Source of the DNA: Delphinus delphis
Taxonomy: Eukaryota > Chordata > Mammalia > Artiodactyla > Delphinidae
Direction: 5' to 3'
DNA: 64,000 nt
Assembly (NCBI RefSeq): GCF_949987515.2
Contig: NC_082687.1
Location: 24,660,148 to 24,724,147, forward strand
The notes below the pieces were generated by a model. It was not told the DNA's origin and did not search any database. It saw nothing but the letters and a program-made list of their open reading frames with translations. This document shows positions 11,731 to 24,650 of this stretch, one piece after another (position 1 is the first letter of the stretch; the number at the start of each line of letters is the position of its first letter). Both the position numbers and the translations under genes were made by a program.

Positions 11731-12284
11731 ACGAGAAAAGACCCCCAATGGTTCCAAGGCTGGCAAGCAAACAGGTGCAGTACCCACCATTGAACCCACT
11801 GTCACTCACTGCTTTCTCACTGACCCTGGAGTTTGAAAGTCTTTCTCTTGGATCTCAGCACACGCCCTCTTTGCATTTGAAGCTCTCCAGGCTTTACTCG
11901 GGATCTATTTTAAGGTTTCATCTCTTTGGTTAAGGCTTTGTTTTGTATATGAGTACTCATTTGGCAGGTCAGTCTAATTTTGAGATCAGACTGTTTCAAC
12001 CAAATCTGACTGAAAACACCTTTGGCCCATTCATTCGGCAACAGGGGCTGTTTCTCTGAAACTGTTCCAGTTTTCTTCATCCTCCTCCTTTGGAAGGGGC
12101 TGTCCTATGGAAATTGGCTGTAAAAGTCTTTGGCCTGGCTCCTTCTAAAACCAAGCTGTCTTCTTCGAACTGGCTGGGATTAGCCTGCAAGCTGTTTGAA
12201 TTGAGCAGTTTGTGCTGTAAGCTGTTTGGAAATCGTTCTTTTACTCCAGAGAAAAACTGAGAAATGGGATCCTAGTTATCTAAA

Positions 12285-12404
12285 CATTTTGAGGGTACCC
12301 ACCCCCTAGGAGGACTCCAGATGATTTTGTTTGAGGGTACCCACCCCCTAGGAGGACATTTTGAGGGTACCCACCCCCTAGGAGGACTCCAGATGATTTT
12401 GTTT
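12285..12404 (+). repeat. Near-perfect tandem duplication in ERV leader
   Basis: A 48-bp unit at 12285-12332 recurs identically at 12357-12404. A 24-bp partial copy (the 'gagggtacccaccccctagg' core plus 'agga') sits between them. The three cores each contain the palindrome GGGTACCC. The identity is far higher than expected for the decayed ERV around it, so the duplication is young. Confidence 0.95.
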
Positions 12405-12672
12405 AAAAGCCAAGGTCCTTCCTCAGGCACATTTCTAACTAAATGGACCAACTTGACCAAAAGCAATGTAGAATAGAAATGGCTATTACAAAGAACTTTT
12501 GAAATCCCTAACTTAATTTCCTTAGCACTGAAATGGACTACAATAGCTCAAAAATTTCCAGAACTGAGTGCAATGCTTAGTTTGATTGGTATTTTGAAGC
12601 TTCTCAACATTATCAGGGGTCTAAAATTGCCTCTCTGCAAAATAAAATTTTAAGATTAACTGAGGCGAACAA

Positions 12673-13600
12673 ATGATTAAAGAAAGATACAATGGCTCCT
12701 GGAGCCTCAGGCTCTATCTTCCTTGGCTGTCTGAGGCGCCACCTCAGGCATCGTCTTCTCTCCCTCCCTCAGCTGCTGGTGGCCAGACTCCACCTCTGGC
12801 TCCCTCTTCCTCCTTCCCTTCTGTGCTGCCTACACCTCCTCTATTCCTTCAATTCCTCCATACTAATTCTCTCACTAACCTTCCCCTTTTCTCTTAAACT
12901 TTCCCAACTCCCTTTTCCTCTGAACTTGTCAGAACCTGCCCCTTTAATATTAAGCCTTCAAAGGATCCAGAGGCTAGACCCTTAATTTCGTATTTCCCTG
13001 GACCAAAGCTGAACCGCAAGCCATATTCAAAATTTTCCCAAAGTAACTGAAGATCCTCACATATTTGCTGAGGAATTTAATACAGTCATTAAAACTTATC
13101 AACCTGGTTTCTCTGACTCCTATCAACTAGTTCATAGCTTTTTGGTGACGGCCAGGCCCAGCAACTGAAAACTGCTAATTGGAAAAATCCTGAATGTTCT
13201 CTAGAATTACAACTGGGAGACCAGTCCACCAACTTATTATCATATGACCAGGCTTGAACAATCGCTAGGCAACTTCATCGAGCAATTCCTGAGGCTTTTC
13301 CAAAGTCTGTTGATTGGAACAAAATTCAGACTTGCAGACAAAAGTCTGAGGAACCTGTTTATGATTACTACAATCAACTTCTAATTGTTTTTGAAGAAAA
13401 TTCTGGTCTTCCTTCAGATATTGATTCCACCCAGGTCGTTTTTAACTATGTTTATTAATGGGCTGAACTGGGACCCTTCCCGTCTAATAAAAAGGACCAG
13501 GATGGAATGGGAAACTATGTTCACTCCAGATTTAGTTAATCTGGTAAACCAGTTCTCTGGCATTTTAGATGAGTCACCTCAAAGGAAGACCGCCTAAATT
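12673..13600 (+). pseudogene. ERV gag remnant (proline-rich and capsid-like parts)
   Basis: Positions 12690-12900 encode a Pro/Ser/Leu-rich stretch typical of the linker before capsid. Positions 13020-13560, across frames, resemble a capsid with the major homology region style 'EEPVYDYYNQL' near 13345-13385. Several stops and at least one frame change break it, so no protein is expected. Confidence 0.65.
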
Positions 13601-13639
13601 CTTAATTTTCAATTCCAGCAAATGAAGACTCCTAAACAG

Positions 13640-13720
13640 AACCAAAACCCTCCTAGTTTCTACTATTATTGCGAAGAGTCAGGACATTGGAAAAAACACT
13701 GTTACAAATTTAAGCGTTTC
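13640..13720 (+). pseudogene. ERV nucleocapsid zinc-knuckle remnant
   Basis: Encodes a Cys-x4-Gly-His-x4-Cys-like block (CEESGHWKKHC). The position where the first Cys of a CCHC knuckle is expected holds Tyr. The knuckle is therefore already disabled. Confidence 0.6.
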
Positions 13721-13909
13721 AGGTGCCTTCAGCCCTCTAACCAGCCTCTCCAACGTCCTCCCAATTCTCAATGACAGGGCTCTGAGGAACTACAGGGCTC
13801 TTCCCAATGCTCTCAATCAGTTTGGAGAAACATTTCTCTAGACTGGGAAGGAATCTCTTCCAGTCCTGACACTGAAGCCACACTCTAAACCCCACTACTA
13901 TAAAACAGC

Positions 13910-15520
13910 CCCCGCCCCAGAGAACTAAAACAATTCAAATAGTGGGACTCTCTAATGATCCTCAAGAGGTTCCTGTCTCTGAACTCGTTCCCTTTTGTTT
14001 AGGTCCTTTGAGAGTTGGACACTTTTCTTTCCCCTCAGTTCATCCATCCTTATTCATTTATTAGGTCGAAACTTCTTAGAGAATTATCATGCCAGAATTT
14101 CTCCCAAAAGGGGAAAATAATTTTAGAAACTGATGGTAGTCATCAGAATAAACAACCAGGTGAACTAAATGACCCTCTGACATCTTTTATTTGTTCCATC
14201 TTTGATGGTAGTAGAGCAGATTCCAGAAACACTGATCATTTGTCCCTATTATCAGCTACCACCCTCCTTATGGGCAAAATCTCCAACTGACGTTAACAAA
14301 ATTCACAGCACACCTCCCATCAAGATTCAAACAGACCCCTCAAAACCTCTTCCAGGAATTAATCAATACCTTATAAGTAAGAAAGTCTTTCAAGCCATAA
14401 AGCCCATAATATAAGATTACAAGGCTCAAGGCCTCATTATCCCTTTTACTAGTCCCTGTAACTCTCCCATTTTACTGGTGAGAAAACCTAAGGGTGGACC
14501 TACCAGCAATAAACAACATTGTTATTTATCCCTGGACACCCTGTTGTTCCTAACCCTCACATGTTACTAATGCCCATTGCTACCATGAGTAAATTCTTAA
14601 CTGTAATTGATTTATGCAGTGCATTCTTTAGTATTCCAGTTGAAGCCCACACCTTTTTGCCTTCGCTTGGAAAGAAATACAATTCACCTAGATAGTAATG
14701 CCTCAGGGTTTTACTGAGAGTCCTGTTTTCTCACAAATGCTAAAAGCTGATCTGGACGACATAAAACTCCCTAGGGGTTCTACTTTGTGGCAATATGTGA
14801 ATGATTTGCTTCTTTGTTCTCCTTCTAGAGCTTCCTCACAGGAAAATGGCATCCACCTGCTAAAGCTTTCAGCCTTAATGGGACGTAAGATTGCCAAAGA
14901 AAAATTGCAGTTGGCCCAAATTCAGGTTTGATATTTAGGGCATCTGAAATCAGAACAAGGGCTACACCTAGATCCCAATAGATTTCATGGTGTCCTAAGT
15001 TTCCCAAAACCCTTAAGTGCCAACTGCAAGGTTTTCTCGGGCTAGCTGGTTATTGCTGAAATTGGACTCCAAATTTCTCTTTTATGGCCAAAGCCTCTAT
15101 ATGTTTTACTTAATGATAACAGCCCTGACCCAATTTTATGAGAAGAACAGGAGGACACAGCCATCAAGGCCTTAAAGGAGAGTTTGATAAGCCCACCTGC
15201 CTTTGGGCATCCCAATTATCAGATTCCTGTTTTCCTTTTTGTATATGAAAAGGGGAAGAGAATGTCCTTGAGTTACTCACCCAAAAACATGGGGCCCACC
15301 ATTGACCCATAGGGTATTATAGCCAGCAACTGGACCCTGTGACATAGGGATACCCCCCTTGCCTTAGAACCAGTACAGCCACTGCCCTTTTAGTTAAGGT
15401 CACCAAGAAAATGACTGTGGAATCCCCTTTAATCATTTTTGTACCTCATGAAGTAGAAGCTCTCCTGAATTCTCATCACACTCAACATTTCTCAGTCAGC
15501 TGCCTTACCTCCTATGAAGG
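13910..15520 (+). pseudogene. ERV protease end and partial pol (reverse transcriptase, connection) remnant
   Basis: A Leu-Gly-Arg-Asn-Phe-Leu block near 14065 resembles the protease C-terminus. The reverse transcriptase follows, with 'GINQYLISKK' (about 14357), 'MPQGFTESP' (14698) and a Tyr-Val-Asn-Asp catalytic-site equivalent (about 14793), where Tyr-Val-Asp-Asp would be active. Stops and shifts occur throughout. The part after 15110 looks like connection/RNase H sequence but is weak. Confidence 0.7.
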
Positions 15521-15789
15521 CCTTTGTTAATTGTTCTTCACACTACTCTTTTACACTGTAAAAGCCTGAATCCACCTCCTCTTTGCTCCTCAGCAAATTT
15601 ATCTGGAAATCCTATATCATCCAGCCATTCCAGATAACGGAAACCTATCTGGTATTGTTTTTCCTGATTAAAATCATAATAATTTACACTAATTAAAAAA
15701 ATTAAGTGCGGAGTTTTCAAAAAATTTAAGCAAAACAGATTTAATTTATGTTTTATTTTTGGACTAAGTAGTATATTCATTTTAGATCA

Positions 15790-16020
15790 AATTCACAAGG
15801 TACAAAAAAGAACATGGTGAAGTCTCTCTCCCCCCAGCATCTAGTTGCCTTCTCCAAATATAATCCAAGTTATCAGTATCTTACATACCCTTGCACAGAT
15901 GTAAGCAAATATATATATTCTTTTTTCCTCTCTACACAAATGATGGCATATTATACATACTTCTACACTTTGCATTTTTCTTTTCATTTAATATATCTAA
16001 AAGATTAACCCATATCAATA
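15790..16020 (-). mobile_element. Old L1 3' tail, antisense
   Basis: Plus-strand text such as 'gcaaatatatatattctttttt' (in two parts) and 'atggcatattatacatac' resembles the reverse complement of old L1 3' UTRs. Highly diverged. Confidence 0.35.
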
Positions 16021-16159
16021 AATTAATAATAATAGCAAACACTGATATCACATTTAATATGTGCCATGCACATTTCTAAGCATTTCATATATATTAAATC
16101 ATGAAATATTTATTAACTCATATAATAACTCAGTTAACCTAAACATCTTTTAAAAATTC

Positions 16160-16530
16160 TGTATCAGATCATCTCGCTTCCCTGCTTAATATCTCTAGTG
16201 ATTTCTCTTTGTACTTAAAATCCAAATTCTTTTCCAAGGCCTACCAGAGTTCACATAATCTGACCCATGTCTAATTATATCTCCAATGTCATCTTCTACC
16301 ACTTAACCTCCTTACAACTCTCCAGCCACACTAGCCTTCTTTCTGAACTTCGAACATGCCAAACCAGTTAGCTTAGAGCCTTTTAACTAGGTGTTCCCTG
16401 TGTCAGGAAGCTTCTTCTCTGAAATCTTTGCATAGTGGATTCTTCTTAACATCTACATGTCAGTGCAAATTTCACTTCCCACGAGAGGTCCTCCTTGATC
16501 TATTTATTATATTGCTGTTTTATTTTCTCC
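16160..16530 (+). repeat. L2 LINE fragment
   Basis: Order of 'ctccagccacactagccttc', 'ttttaactaggtgttccctg' and 'tctccaaagcacatattgc' follows the L2 consensus 3' part. It is a non-coding ancient fossil. Confidence 0.6.
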
Positions 16531-17209
16531 AAAGCACATATTGCTATTCAACTCAGAAATTCTTTAACTCAATGATCATAACTGTCAGTTATAGCATGAA
16601 AAGAAAATAAAAATTTCGTCAGGTTTTTTTTTTTTTAAGAAAAATAGAACTTACATCACCCAATTATGCCTCTCAAAATTAACTCATAAAGGCAATGTGT
16701 TGGTAGAAGATATGGATCAAGTGGAAAGTATGTTCTAGGTATTCACAAAATACAGCCTCATCAAATCCCTTATTTTTGTCGGCTTATAAAATATCACGCA
16801 TAGAGTCAAACATAGAAAATGTACCTATTTTTCTCCTAATCTTCTTTCCCAACATGGTATGCATTTGATGCTTATTAAATTAAATGATTAAATTATTATA
16901 ATAAGACTCTGGTATCATGCCGGCAACCACACAAATCTGACCTTTAGTTTTTCCAGTCTCTTGGGCAGAGACTGACAATTGTGCTGAACTGTGGAATTGT
17001 TTTCTGATGCGTATTCAATTAAGCTGAATCTACTAAATACATTCCAACTTTAATCTGAGTGAAATATTGAACCAGCATTTCCAAAGATAAAATAATAATT
17101 TTGCAAAGCCATCTACCACCAACCATACTGTAGCAGTGAGGTACATCTGTATCTCCCAAAGACTGATACTAACATTTTGAAAGTTTATTAAAATTCTCCC
17201 TTATATCAG

Positions 17210-17790
17210 TGCTCACCTGAATTACTGCATATCTCCTAACTCATTTCTTTACCTCTAATCTTGCCTCACTTCAGTCCATCCTTCACAGTTCTCAAATGTG
17301 AACAAACACTGTTTCATTCTGCTACTTTAAATTACTCAATGGCTCATACTCTCTGTACAATAAAGTATGAACTTTTTTTTTTTAATTTTATATTTTTGGC
17401 CATGCTGCGCAGCTTGCGGGATCTCAGTCCCCTGACCAGGGATTGAACCCAAGCCACAGCAGTGAAAGCCCAGAATCCTAACCACTAGGCCACCAGGGAA
17501 CTCCCAGGTATGAACTGTTTAACAAAGCCCCCTATGATCAGGCCTCTTCCTAACTAGCTAGTTTCACCTATGCCACTTCCCTCTGTTCTAGTCTTACTGA
17601 CTACTCACAATTCTTCGAAAGAACCATGTTTTGCTTAGCTATACACCTTTGCACATACTGTTCCTCTTGCCTTTATGTCCTTCCCCAGTGAAATTCTACC
17701 TTGCCCCATCATGCCAGATACGCATCATCTCCATGAAGACTTCCCTGATCCTCTGAAGCAGTGTCAATCACTTTCTCCTTTGGCCCACTA
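17210..17790 (+). repeat. L2 LINE fragment split by a SINE
   Basis: L2-like text before ('caatggctcatactctctg') and after ('cacctttgcacatactgttc', 'gaagacttccctgatcctc') an antisense SINE at 17373-17505. The two halves are collinear, showing the SINE landed in an existing L2. Confidence 0.6.
17373..17505 (-). mobile_element. CHR-type tRNA-derived SINE (older form)
   Basis: Minus orientation: poly-T start, then 'ccctgaccagggattgaacc' (B-box complement), ending '...ccaccagggaactccc'. Direct repeat agtatgaact / ggtatgaact flanks it. Confidence 0.85.
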
Positions 17791-17814
17791 TTGCACTGAG
17801 CCCATGCTTAGAGG

Positions 17815-17985
17815 GAAGCAGTACGACCTAGTGAAAGCCTGACTGCCTTGAGTCCCAGCATTCCCACTTATTAGGGGATATTTGCCAAACTGCTTAATCT
17901 GTCTGTACTACAGTTTCCTCATTTGGAAAATGATAAAAAATAACAGTAAATACTTCATACGACTTTTGGAGACTTTACTGAGACA
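17815..17985 (+). repeat. MIR SINE fossil
   Basis: MIR core is recognisable: a 'agtgaaagcctgactgcctt' block, then 'cttaatctgtctgtac', then 'cagtttcctcatttggaaaa'. Old and truncated. Confidence 0.75.
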
Positions 17986-18697
17986 GTTGTTTATTTTATA
18001 CATGCAAAGTACTTACAACAGAACCTCTCTTAGGAAGCATCAAATAAAAGTCATAAATTATTACATTGTATAATAATGACTAATTTAAAGATACAATTCC
18101 TCCATTAGATCGTGAACTCCTTGACAACAAGGTCTGTGTGTCTTTTTTATTTTTTAATCTCTAACAGTGTTACAGATTTCAGCAACTGTCTGCTGACTTG
18201 AACTGAAAAATATCTGACCATAAAGAAGTAAGGTTAAGTAAAGGTTAAACAACTAACGTTCTCATGCTGTTTCGCATTAATAAAGACTATTCAGTCATTC
18301 ATAACATGCAAAATGATAATCATATAATTATATTTCACTGATGAACACAAAGCTGAAAATCACAGAAGTAAAATGTGTGACAGCACAATGATGAATTTCA
18401 AGACTTTCATACCCAACACATTTTTAAGTGATCCCCACCATTCTTCTGGTAGTTCCATTGTTCTCTTCTGCACCTCCAAGATGTCAGAGCAGTGGGGCAT
18501 CCTCAGGGGACCAGTAACTTCTAGGTGTTGTCCTCTGCCAAGCCCCACAGCATAAAAGAATGTGAACTGGCACTGATTCTTACCCTGTTACTGACATCAG
18601 TATGGCACCAGTCGAATTATGCTACTCAGTAAAGCAATAGAAGATACTCAACTTGAGCAAATTCACAGAAATATTTGGTGCTATAAAGAATATTAGA

Positions 18698-19059
18698 GGG
18701 CTTCCCTGGTAGCACAGTGGTTAGGAATCCACCTACCAATGCAGCAGACACGGGCTCGAGCCCTGATCCGGGAGGATCCCACATGCCGCAGAGAAACTAA
18801 GCCCATGTGCCACAATTACTAAGCCTGCGCTCTAGAGCCCGTGTGTCACAACTACTGAGCCCGCGTGCCACAACTACTGAAGCCTGTGTACCTAGAGCCT
18901 GTGCTCCGCAACAAGAGAAGCCACTGCAAGGAGAAGCCCACACACCGCAAGGAGGAGTAACCCCCACTCGCCGCAACTAGAGAAAGCCTGCGTGCAGCAA
19001 TGAAGACACAACACAGCCAAAAATTTAAAATTTTTTTAAAAATTAAAAAATAAGAAAAA
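18698..19059 (+). mobile_element. CHR-type SINE, long form
   Basis: About 360 bp: 'gggcttccctggtagcacag' head, tRNA-like region, then repeated 'cacaactactgagcc' modules and an 'aacacagccaaaaat' end with an A/T-rich tail. Flanked by aaagaatattaga at 18685-18697 and 19060-19072. It is a complete insertion. Confidence 0.93.
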
Positions 19060-19389
19060 AAAGAATATTAGAAACTTCTGAAGCAGTCTAGGATACATGA
19101 AGCTAGAAAAAGGCACCATCCTCACTCAAACAACAAGAAAAGGCTAGATAAACTACAAACTCATAATTTTTCTTGAAAACATGAGTGCTTAAAATCACGC
19201 AGCAACCAAATATCCTGAAATCCAAGAAGGGTCAGCTCCCAGGTTAGGAGAGAAAGGATGGGCAGCCTGTCCCAACTGTGGTAGAGCATGGAAGGAAGGA
19301 TCAGCGAGCAAATAAACATAGAAGGAGAAATCAGGTAGAATTTCAACAAATTGCTAAAGGCTAAGCATGGGCTATCATAAAAGTATAGC

Positions 19390-22300
19390 AGCCCTGGGAG
19401 TCACAAACACAAGGTGAACTCACTCTGACTCTCAGACTCTTTTCTAAGGGCCTCACTGTACACATTAGAGGACATTTTTTGGGGAAAACAAGAGATTGGA
19501 AAGCCTACGTCAGTGGTACATGCCTGGAGGAGGGGACAGACTGCCACTGCAGGAAAAGCAAAAACCCCAACCACACAGACCTATCCTTGCTGGGAGAAAA
19601 GTAAAAGAAAAAACACTCTACACTTGGGGAAGAAGCAGAAAACACTCCTTCCTCTGGGGATGGGGCAGAAAACTCTCTCCTAGGAAAGTCCAGAGTTTCA
19701 CTATCATAGGTAGGAGGGACCAAAATGCTGAGAAAGTCCCAACCTGGAGGTCAGACATGCAAGGGCTGTCTAGGATTGAAGCTAGACCAGGAAAACAGAG
19801 AAGAAATCCTGCCTCTGATCCCCTGCACTGAGTTACAACCATCGCATTTTACTGCTGGAGGCAGGGCAAGAGGATGGAGAGAGACACCCTCTGAAGCACA
19901 GGGATACAGAGATAACTGAAAATGATTGTGGAGGAGGAACATTAAGAAAACTCCTCTGGCACAACAGCCCCGCCATAAGTACTGGGCATCTTTAGAGGAA
20001 TTTGAAGCCTGTGATATTGAAAGTAACCATAATAAAACAAACAAACTCAAACCCAGCTCAATTCCTAACTAACACAACCCCCACTATAAAAGGCTGACAG
20101 AGGAAAACAGGTATCCATTTCAAAGTATAAATACCATTTTTCTCAGTATCTACTAATCTATATGTGATGTTTGGCATTCAGTAAACATTTATGACGCACA
20201 AACAAGCAAGAGAAACAAATATTATCAAAAGATAAAGCAATCACTAGAAATAGACTCAGAGATGAACCAGATGTTGAAACTAACAAATGGGGACTTTAAA
20301 TAGCTATGATTAATACGTTAAAGAATCTAGGGGAAAAGGTAGATGAAATGCAGGAAAAGACAGGGAATTTCAACATAGGAGAAAACTCCTTTAAGAGTCA
20401 AATGAAAAAGCCATAATAAAAAACACCATATCAGAGATGAAAGATTCCGTAGACAGAATCATTAGTAGACTCAATAATGCCAAAGAAAGAAGTAGTAGAC
20501 TTGAAGCTAGGCCAATTAAAAAACCCCAAAGCAAAACACAAAGAGAAAAAAAAAGAAAAAACAAAAAATAGAGCACCTAAAAGCAAGGGGACAAATACCA
20601 AATGGTCTAGCAAATTAAATGGTCTAGCATATGTATAATTGGATTCCCAGAAGGATGAGGATGGGGCAAAAGAAATACTTGAAGAAATAATGGCCATGAA
20701 TTTTCATAAAGTAATGCAAGACATTAAACCAGAAGATCCAAGAATCTCAGTGGATCTCAAGCAGGATTAAACACACACACACGCATACACGTGGACACAT
20801 AATGTTTATATTGCTGAAAATTAACGATAAAATCTTAAAGCCAGCTAGGAAAAAAGCCACATTAACTACAGCAGACTTTTCTTCAGAAACTATGCAAGCC
20901 AGAAGATACAGAATGACATTTTTACAGTAGTAAAAGGAGAAACCTGCTAACCTAGAATTTCATGCAGGGAACATATATGACAGTAATAAAAGCAAAATGA
21001 AATTTTTTTCAACCAAACAGTGCTAGCAGACCTGCAACACAAAAAATGTAAAGAAAGTTCTTCAGACAGGAGGAATATGATACCAGGCAGAAACCTGGAT
21101 CTATTCAAAACAATAAAAAGTTCCCCAAATTGAAAACGTTAAAGTAAGCATAAAGTTTGTTTTTTAATCACTCCAAAATATAACTGATCTTTTAAAACAA
21201 AAATAGCAACAATATATTCTGGGGGTTTAAAATATGCAGAAATAAAATACATAACAAAAATGGCATAAAGCATGGGCATTAATTGGAAGTATACTGAAGG
21301 ATTTGTATACCATATCTATAGTAGTATAATATTACTTGAAGGTAAACTGTGACAATTAAAGATGTACAGTGTAATCCTTAGGGCAATCCCTCAAAAATTT
21401 CAAAAAGGATGTATAACTAATGAGTCAATAGTGGAGATAAAAGAGAATCATAAAAAATACTGAATTTATCCAAAATCAGGTTTAAAAAAGAGGGAATAAA
21501 TGGACAAAACCCCCCAAATTCCAAGGTCGTAGTTTTAAATCTAATTACATCAGTAGGTACATTAGGTGTAAATGGTCTAAATACTCCCAATTATAAGATA
21601 AAGAATGTCAGACTGGATTTTAAAAAGTAAGACCCAATAATATGCTGTCTATAAGAAATCCACTTCAAATAAAAAGATATATACAGTTTAAAAGTAAAAG
21701 GAAGAACTTCTAGTTTCCGATGTGACATGTAAAGAGTTTGGACAATGTCACTCTCATCCTCACAACAACAACAAAAAAGCTGAACTAACTGAAAACCAAT
21801 AATTTTTCTTAGGTCCCAAAGAGGTCACAGGGCAAACCACCATCCAAAAAACTGAAGAGAACAGAAAACAGAATCACATCTTACCAGGAGCAGAAACCAC
21901 CACTAGAGTTAGCAACTGGTAGGAAAACTTAAAGAGTAATTGAGTAATTGTTCATTCACTAATTGCTAGAGACTGAGTACAGACTAGCTTGAGAGATTAA
22001 AAGCTCCTGGAAGCCCAGCCTTAGAGAGGACTCCACATTTTCATGAGTTTTACCTCTAGGAGCCCCACCAGGTTCTCTTCAGGGTAAAGATCAGAGAAAA
22101 TTCTCCAGTGCTTCCTGCAGATAGAGGGGGAAAGTAATCTTTATGAAATAAACCAAAAGCATTTTCTTCCCCTTTAACAAAGGCCTGACTTAAAGGAAAA
22201 CTGTTTTAGCAGAACCTAAGCAACATGGGTTTTACCAGAGCCTGACATGGGGGAGGGAAAATACCCAACTCCATCCCCCTCTAGCCTTCCTGTCTCATCT

Positions 22301-22570
22301 AAGTGGGGAAAGAAAAGTTGAGAAGTGCTTGTAAGGTCACAGCCATGAACACAGGCCCACTAAAAGACTGAGATCTAATCAAAGGATTATAGAACACTTC
22401 CATTCCCCCCATAACTTACCACCATATCAACAGGGCTCCAACATAATATCAGGAGGTTAAATTCAAAAAACTGCAAGTTTAGATGCCATTTAAGGAGTCT
22501 CTAGGGAAATCCAAAGATAACAAGGAGACAAAAACAAAGACACTAAAGAAATTTTAGCCTCTGAATCTTA
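19390..22570 (+). mobile_element. Ancient L1 5' region and ORF1-like remnants
   Basis: A-rich, non-coding. Blocks such as 'aatgccaaagaaagaagtag', 'actatgcaagccagaaga' and 'gcagacctgcaacacaaa' match the style of old mammalian L1 5'/ORF1 regions. A '(ac)n' stretch lies at about 20770-20790. No frame survives and borders are uncertain; more than one element may be present. Confidence 0.45.
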
Positions 22571-22579
22571 ACCTTTACC

Positions 22580-24010
22580 CATCAGGCAGAAAATCAGCAA
22601 GTATATGGTTGAACTGAACAGCACAGTCAATCAGCTAGATCAAACTGATATTTATAGATTACTTCATCCAATGACAGCAGAATACACAATTCTTCTCAAG
22701 TTCACATGCAACATTAACGAAAATGGACCACATTTTGGGCTATAAAACACAATAAAAACATTTAAAAGAATAGAAATCACACAAAGTGTGCTCCCAGACC
22801 ACAGCAGAATTAAACTAGAAATCATTAACAGAAAGCACTGCTTTCTGAAATTTAGCATTTATAGCATGAACTACATATATATTAGAAAAGAAGAAAGCTC
22901 TAAAGTCAATAATCTAAGCATTCACCTTAGAAAACTAGAAAAAGAAAAGCAAATTAAATCCAAAACAAGCAGAAGAAAGAAATAATAAAAATCAAAGAAA
23001 AAAATCAATGAAACTAAAAACAGCAAATTAATAGAGAAAAATTACCAATACCACAAGCTGGTTCTTTGAAAAGGTCAATAAAATCAATAAACCTCTAACC
23101 AGGCTAACCAAGAAAAAAAGAAAGAAGACACAAATTACTAATATAAAAAATGAAAGAGGGGCCATCACTACTGATCCCATGGACAATAAAAAGGGTAATA
23201 AAGGAGTATTATAGACTTCATGCCCACAAATTTGATAAATAAAATGGACCAATTCCTTGAAAGACACAATCTACCAAAACTCACACAAGAAGAAACAGAT
23301 AATCTGAATAAGCCTATATCTATTACAAAAATTGAATAAAAAATTAATACCCTTCCAAAAGCAATCACCAGGCCTAGATGGTTTCACTGGTGACTTATGT
23401 CAAACTTTCAAGGAAGAAATAATACCTAGTCTGCATAATCTCTTCCAGAAAATAGAATCAGAGGGAATACTTTCTAACTGACTCTATAAAGGCAACATTA
23501 CCCTAATAACAAAATCAGACAAAGACATCACAAGAAAGGTAAATTAAAGAACAATATCTCTCATGAACACAGATGCAAAAATTGTCAAGAAAATATTAGC
23601 AAATTGAATCCATGTATAAAAAGAATTATTTACCACAATCAATTGGAATTTATTCCAGGTATGCACAGCTGTTTCAACATTCTAAAATTAACTAATGTAA
23701 TCCATCAAAACAAACAACAGGCTAAAGGAGAAAAACCACATGATCATATCATTAGATGTTGAGAAAACATTTGACAAATCCAACATCCATTCAAGACAAA
23801 ATCTATTAGCAAACTAGAAATATAATGGAACTTCTTCAACTTTATATTATCTACAAAAAAACAACAGCTAACATCATATATAATAGTGAGAAAATAGAAG
23901 TTTTCCCACTATGATCAGGAATAAGGCAAGGATATCCCTTTTTGCCACTCCTATGCAACATCATGTTGCAAGTCTTAGCTAATGCAAAGGAAGAAATAAA
24001 AACAATAGAA
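22580..24010 (+). mobile_element. Ancient L1 ORF2 remnant
   Basis: Collinear with L1 ORF2: endonuclease-end text ('cacattttgggctataaaac', 'agaccacagcagaattaaac'), then pre-RT and RT text ('ggcaaggatatcc' near 23924). Stops throughout. Likely the ORF2 of the element beginning upstream. Confidence 0.65.
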
Positions 24011-24138
24011 CCCAGCAATTCTACTTGTAAGTATTTACTCAAGAAAAATGAAAATATATGTCCACAAGAAAACCAGTACATGAATGTTTATAGCAGCTTC
24101 ATCCATAATCACCAAATATTGGAAGCAACCTTATCTTA

Positions 24139-24650
24139 GTTAACTTAGCGCCTTAAAACACCAAACATGCATCACTTCACAATTTCTGTGGGATAGGAAT
24201 TTGGGACCAGCTTGGTTGCGCAGCTTGGCTCTGGGACTCTCATGAGTTTGCGGTCAAGTTATCTGAAGTAATTATCTAAAAGCTTGACTAGAGCTGGAGA
24301 ATCCATTCTAAGGTAGCTTACTCATTTGACTGTTGACAAAAGGCCTCAGTTCCCCACTGGCTATTGTCAGAAGGCCCTGTTTCTTTGCCACACCAACCTC
24401 TCCACAGGTCCCCTTGTTTCCTCACAAAATGGCAGCTGGCTTCCCCTAGAGTGCGTGATCCAAATAACAGCAAGGCAGAGCCACAATGTCTTTTATGATC
24501 TAGTCTCAGAAGTCACATACCATCATTTCTGCCATATTCTCCTCATCCCAGAGACTAACCCAGACACAATGTGACAGAGGTCATCAGAAGGGTACGAATA
24601 CCAGGAAACGAGGATCACTGGGACCATCTGGGAAGCTGCTACCGTAAACC
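24139..24650. repeat. Ancient interspersed repeat, related to 4428-4880
   Basis: Contains 'gcgccttaaaacaccaaaca', 'tttctgtgggataggaattt' and 'atgtcttttatgatctagtc', a common mammalian LTR-like repeat. I cannot name the family. Confidence 0.45.

Larger units (their letters stand above)
11410..15540 (+). pseudogene. Decayed class I (gammaretrovirus-like) endogenous retrovirus: LTR remnant, gag, pro, partial pol
   Basis: Ordered remnants on the plus strand are an LTR-like 3' part ending ...CAACA near 11710, a possible primer-binding site, a proline-rich gag stretch, a capsid-like region, a CCHC-knuckle remnant, a protease C-terminal block and a reverse transcriptase core followed by connection/RNase H-like sequence. 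All frames are broken by stops and shifts, and no env or 3' LTR is visible before 15540. It sits in an ANAPC10 intron, antisense to that gene. The class assignment rests on domain order and motif style; the family name is unknown. Confidence 0.75.

Noticed and set aside
11490..11933. A 147-residue open frame as a possible new gene
   Set aside because: It spans the LTR-like remnant, primer-binding site and leader of the decayed ERV and has no recognisable domain.
12285..12404. CRISPR-like array
   Set aside because: There are only two full units and one partial, the spacers are not unique, and the setting is a vertebrate ERV. It is a simple tandem duplication.
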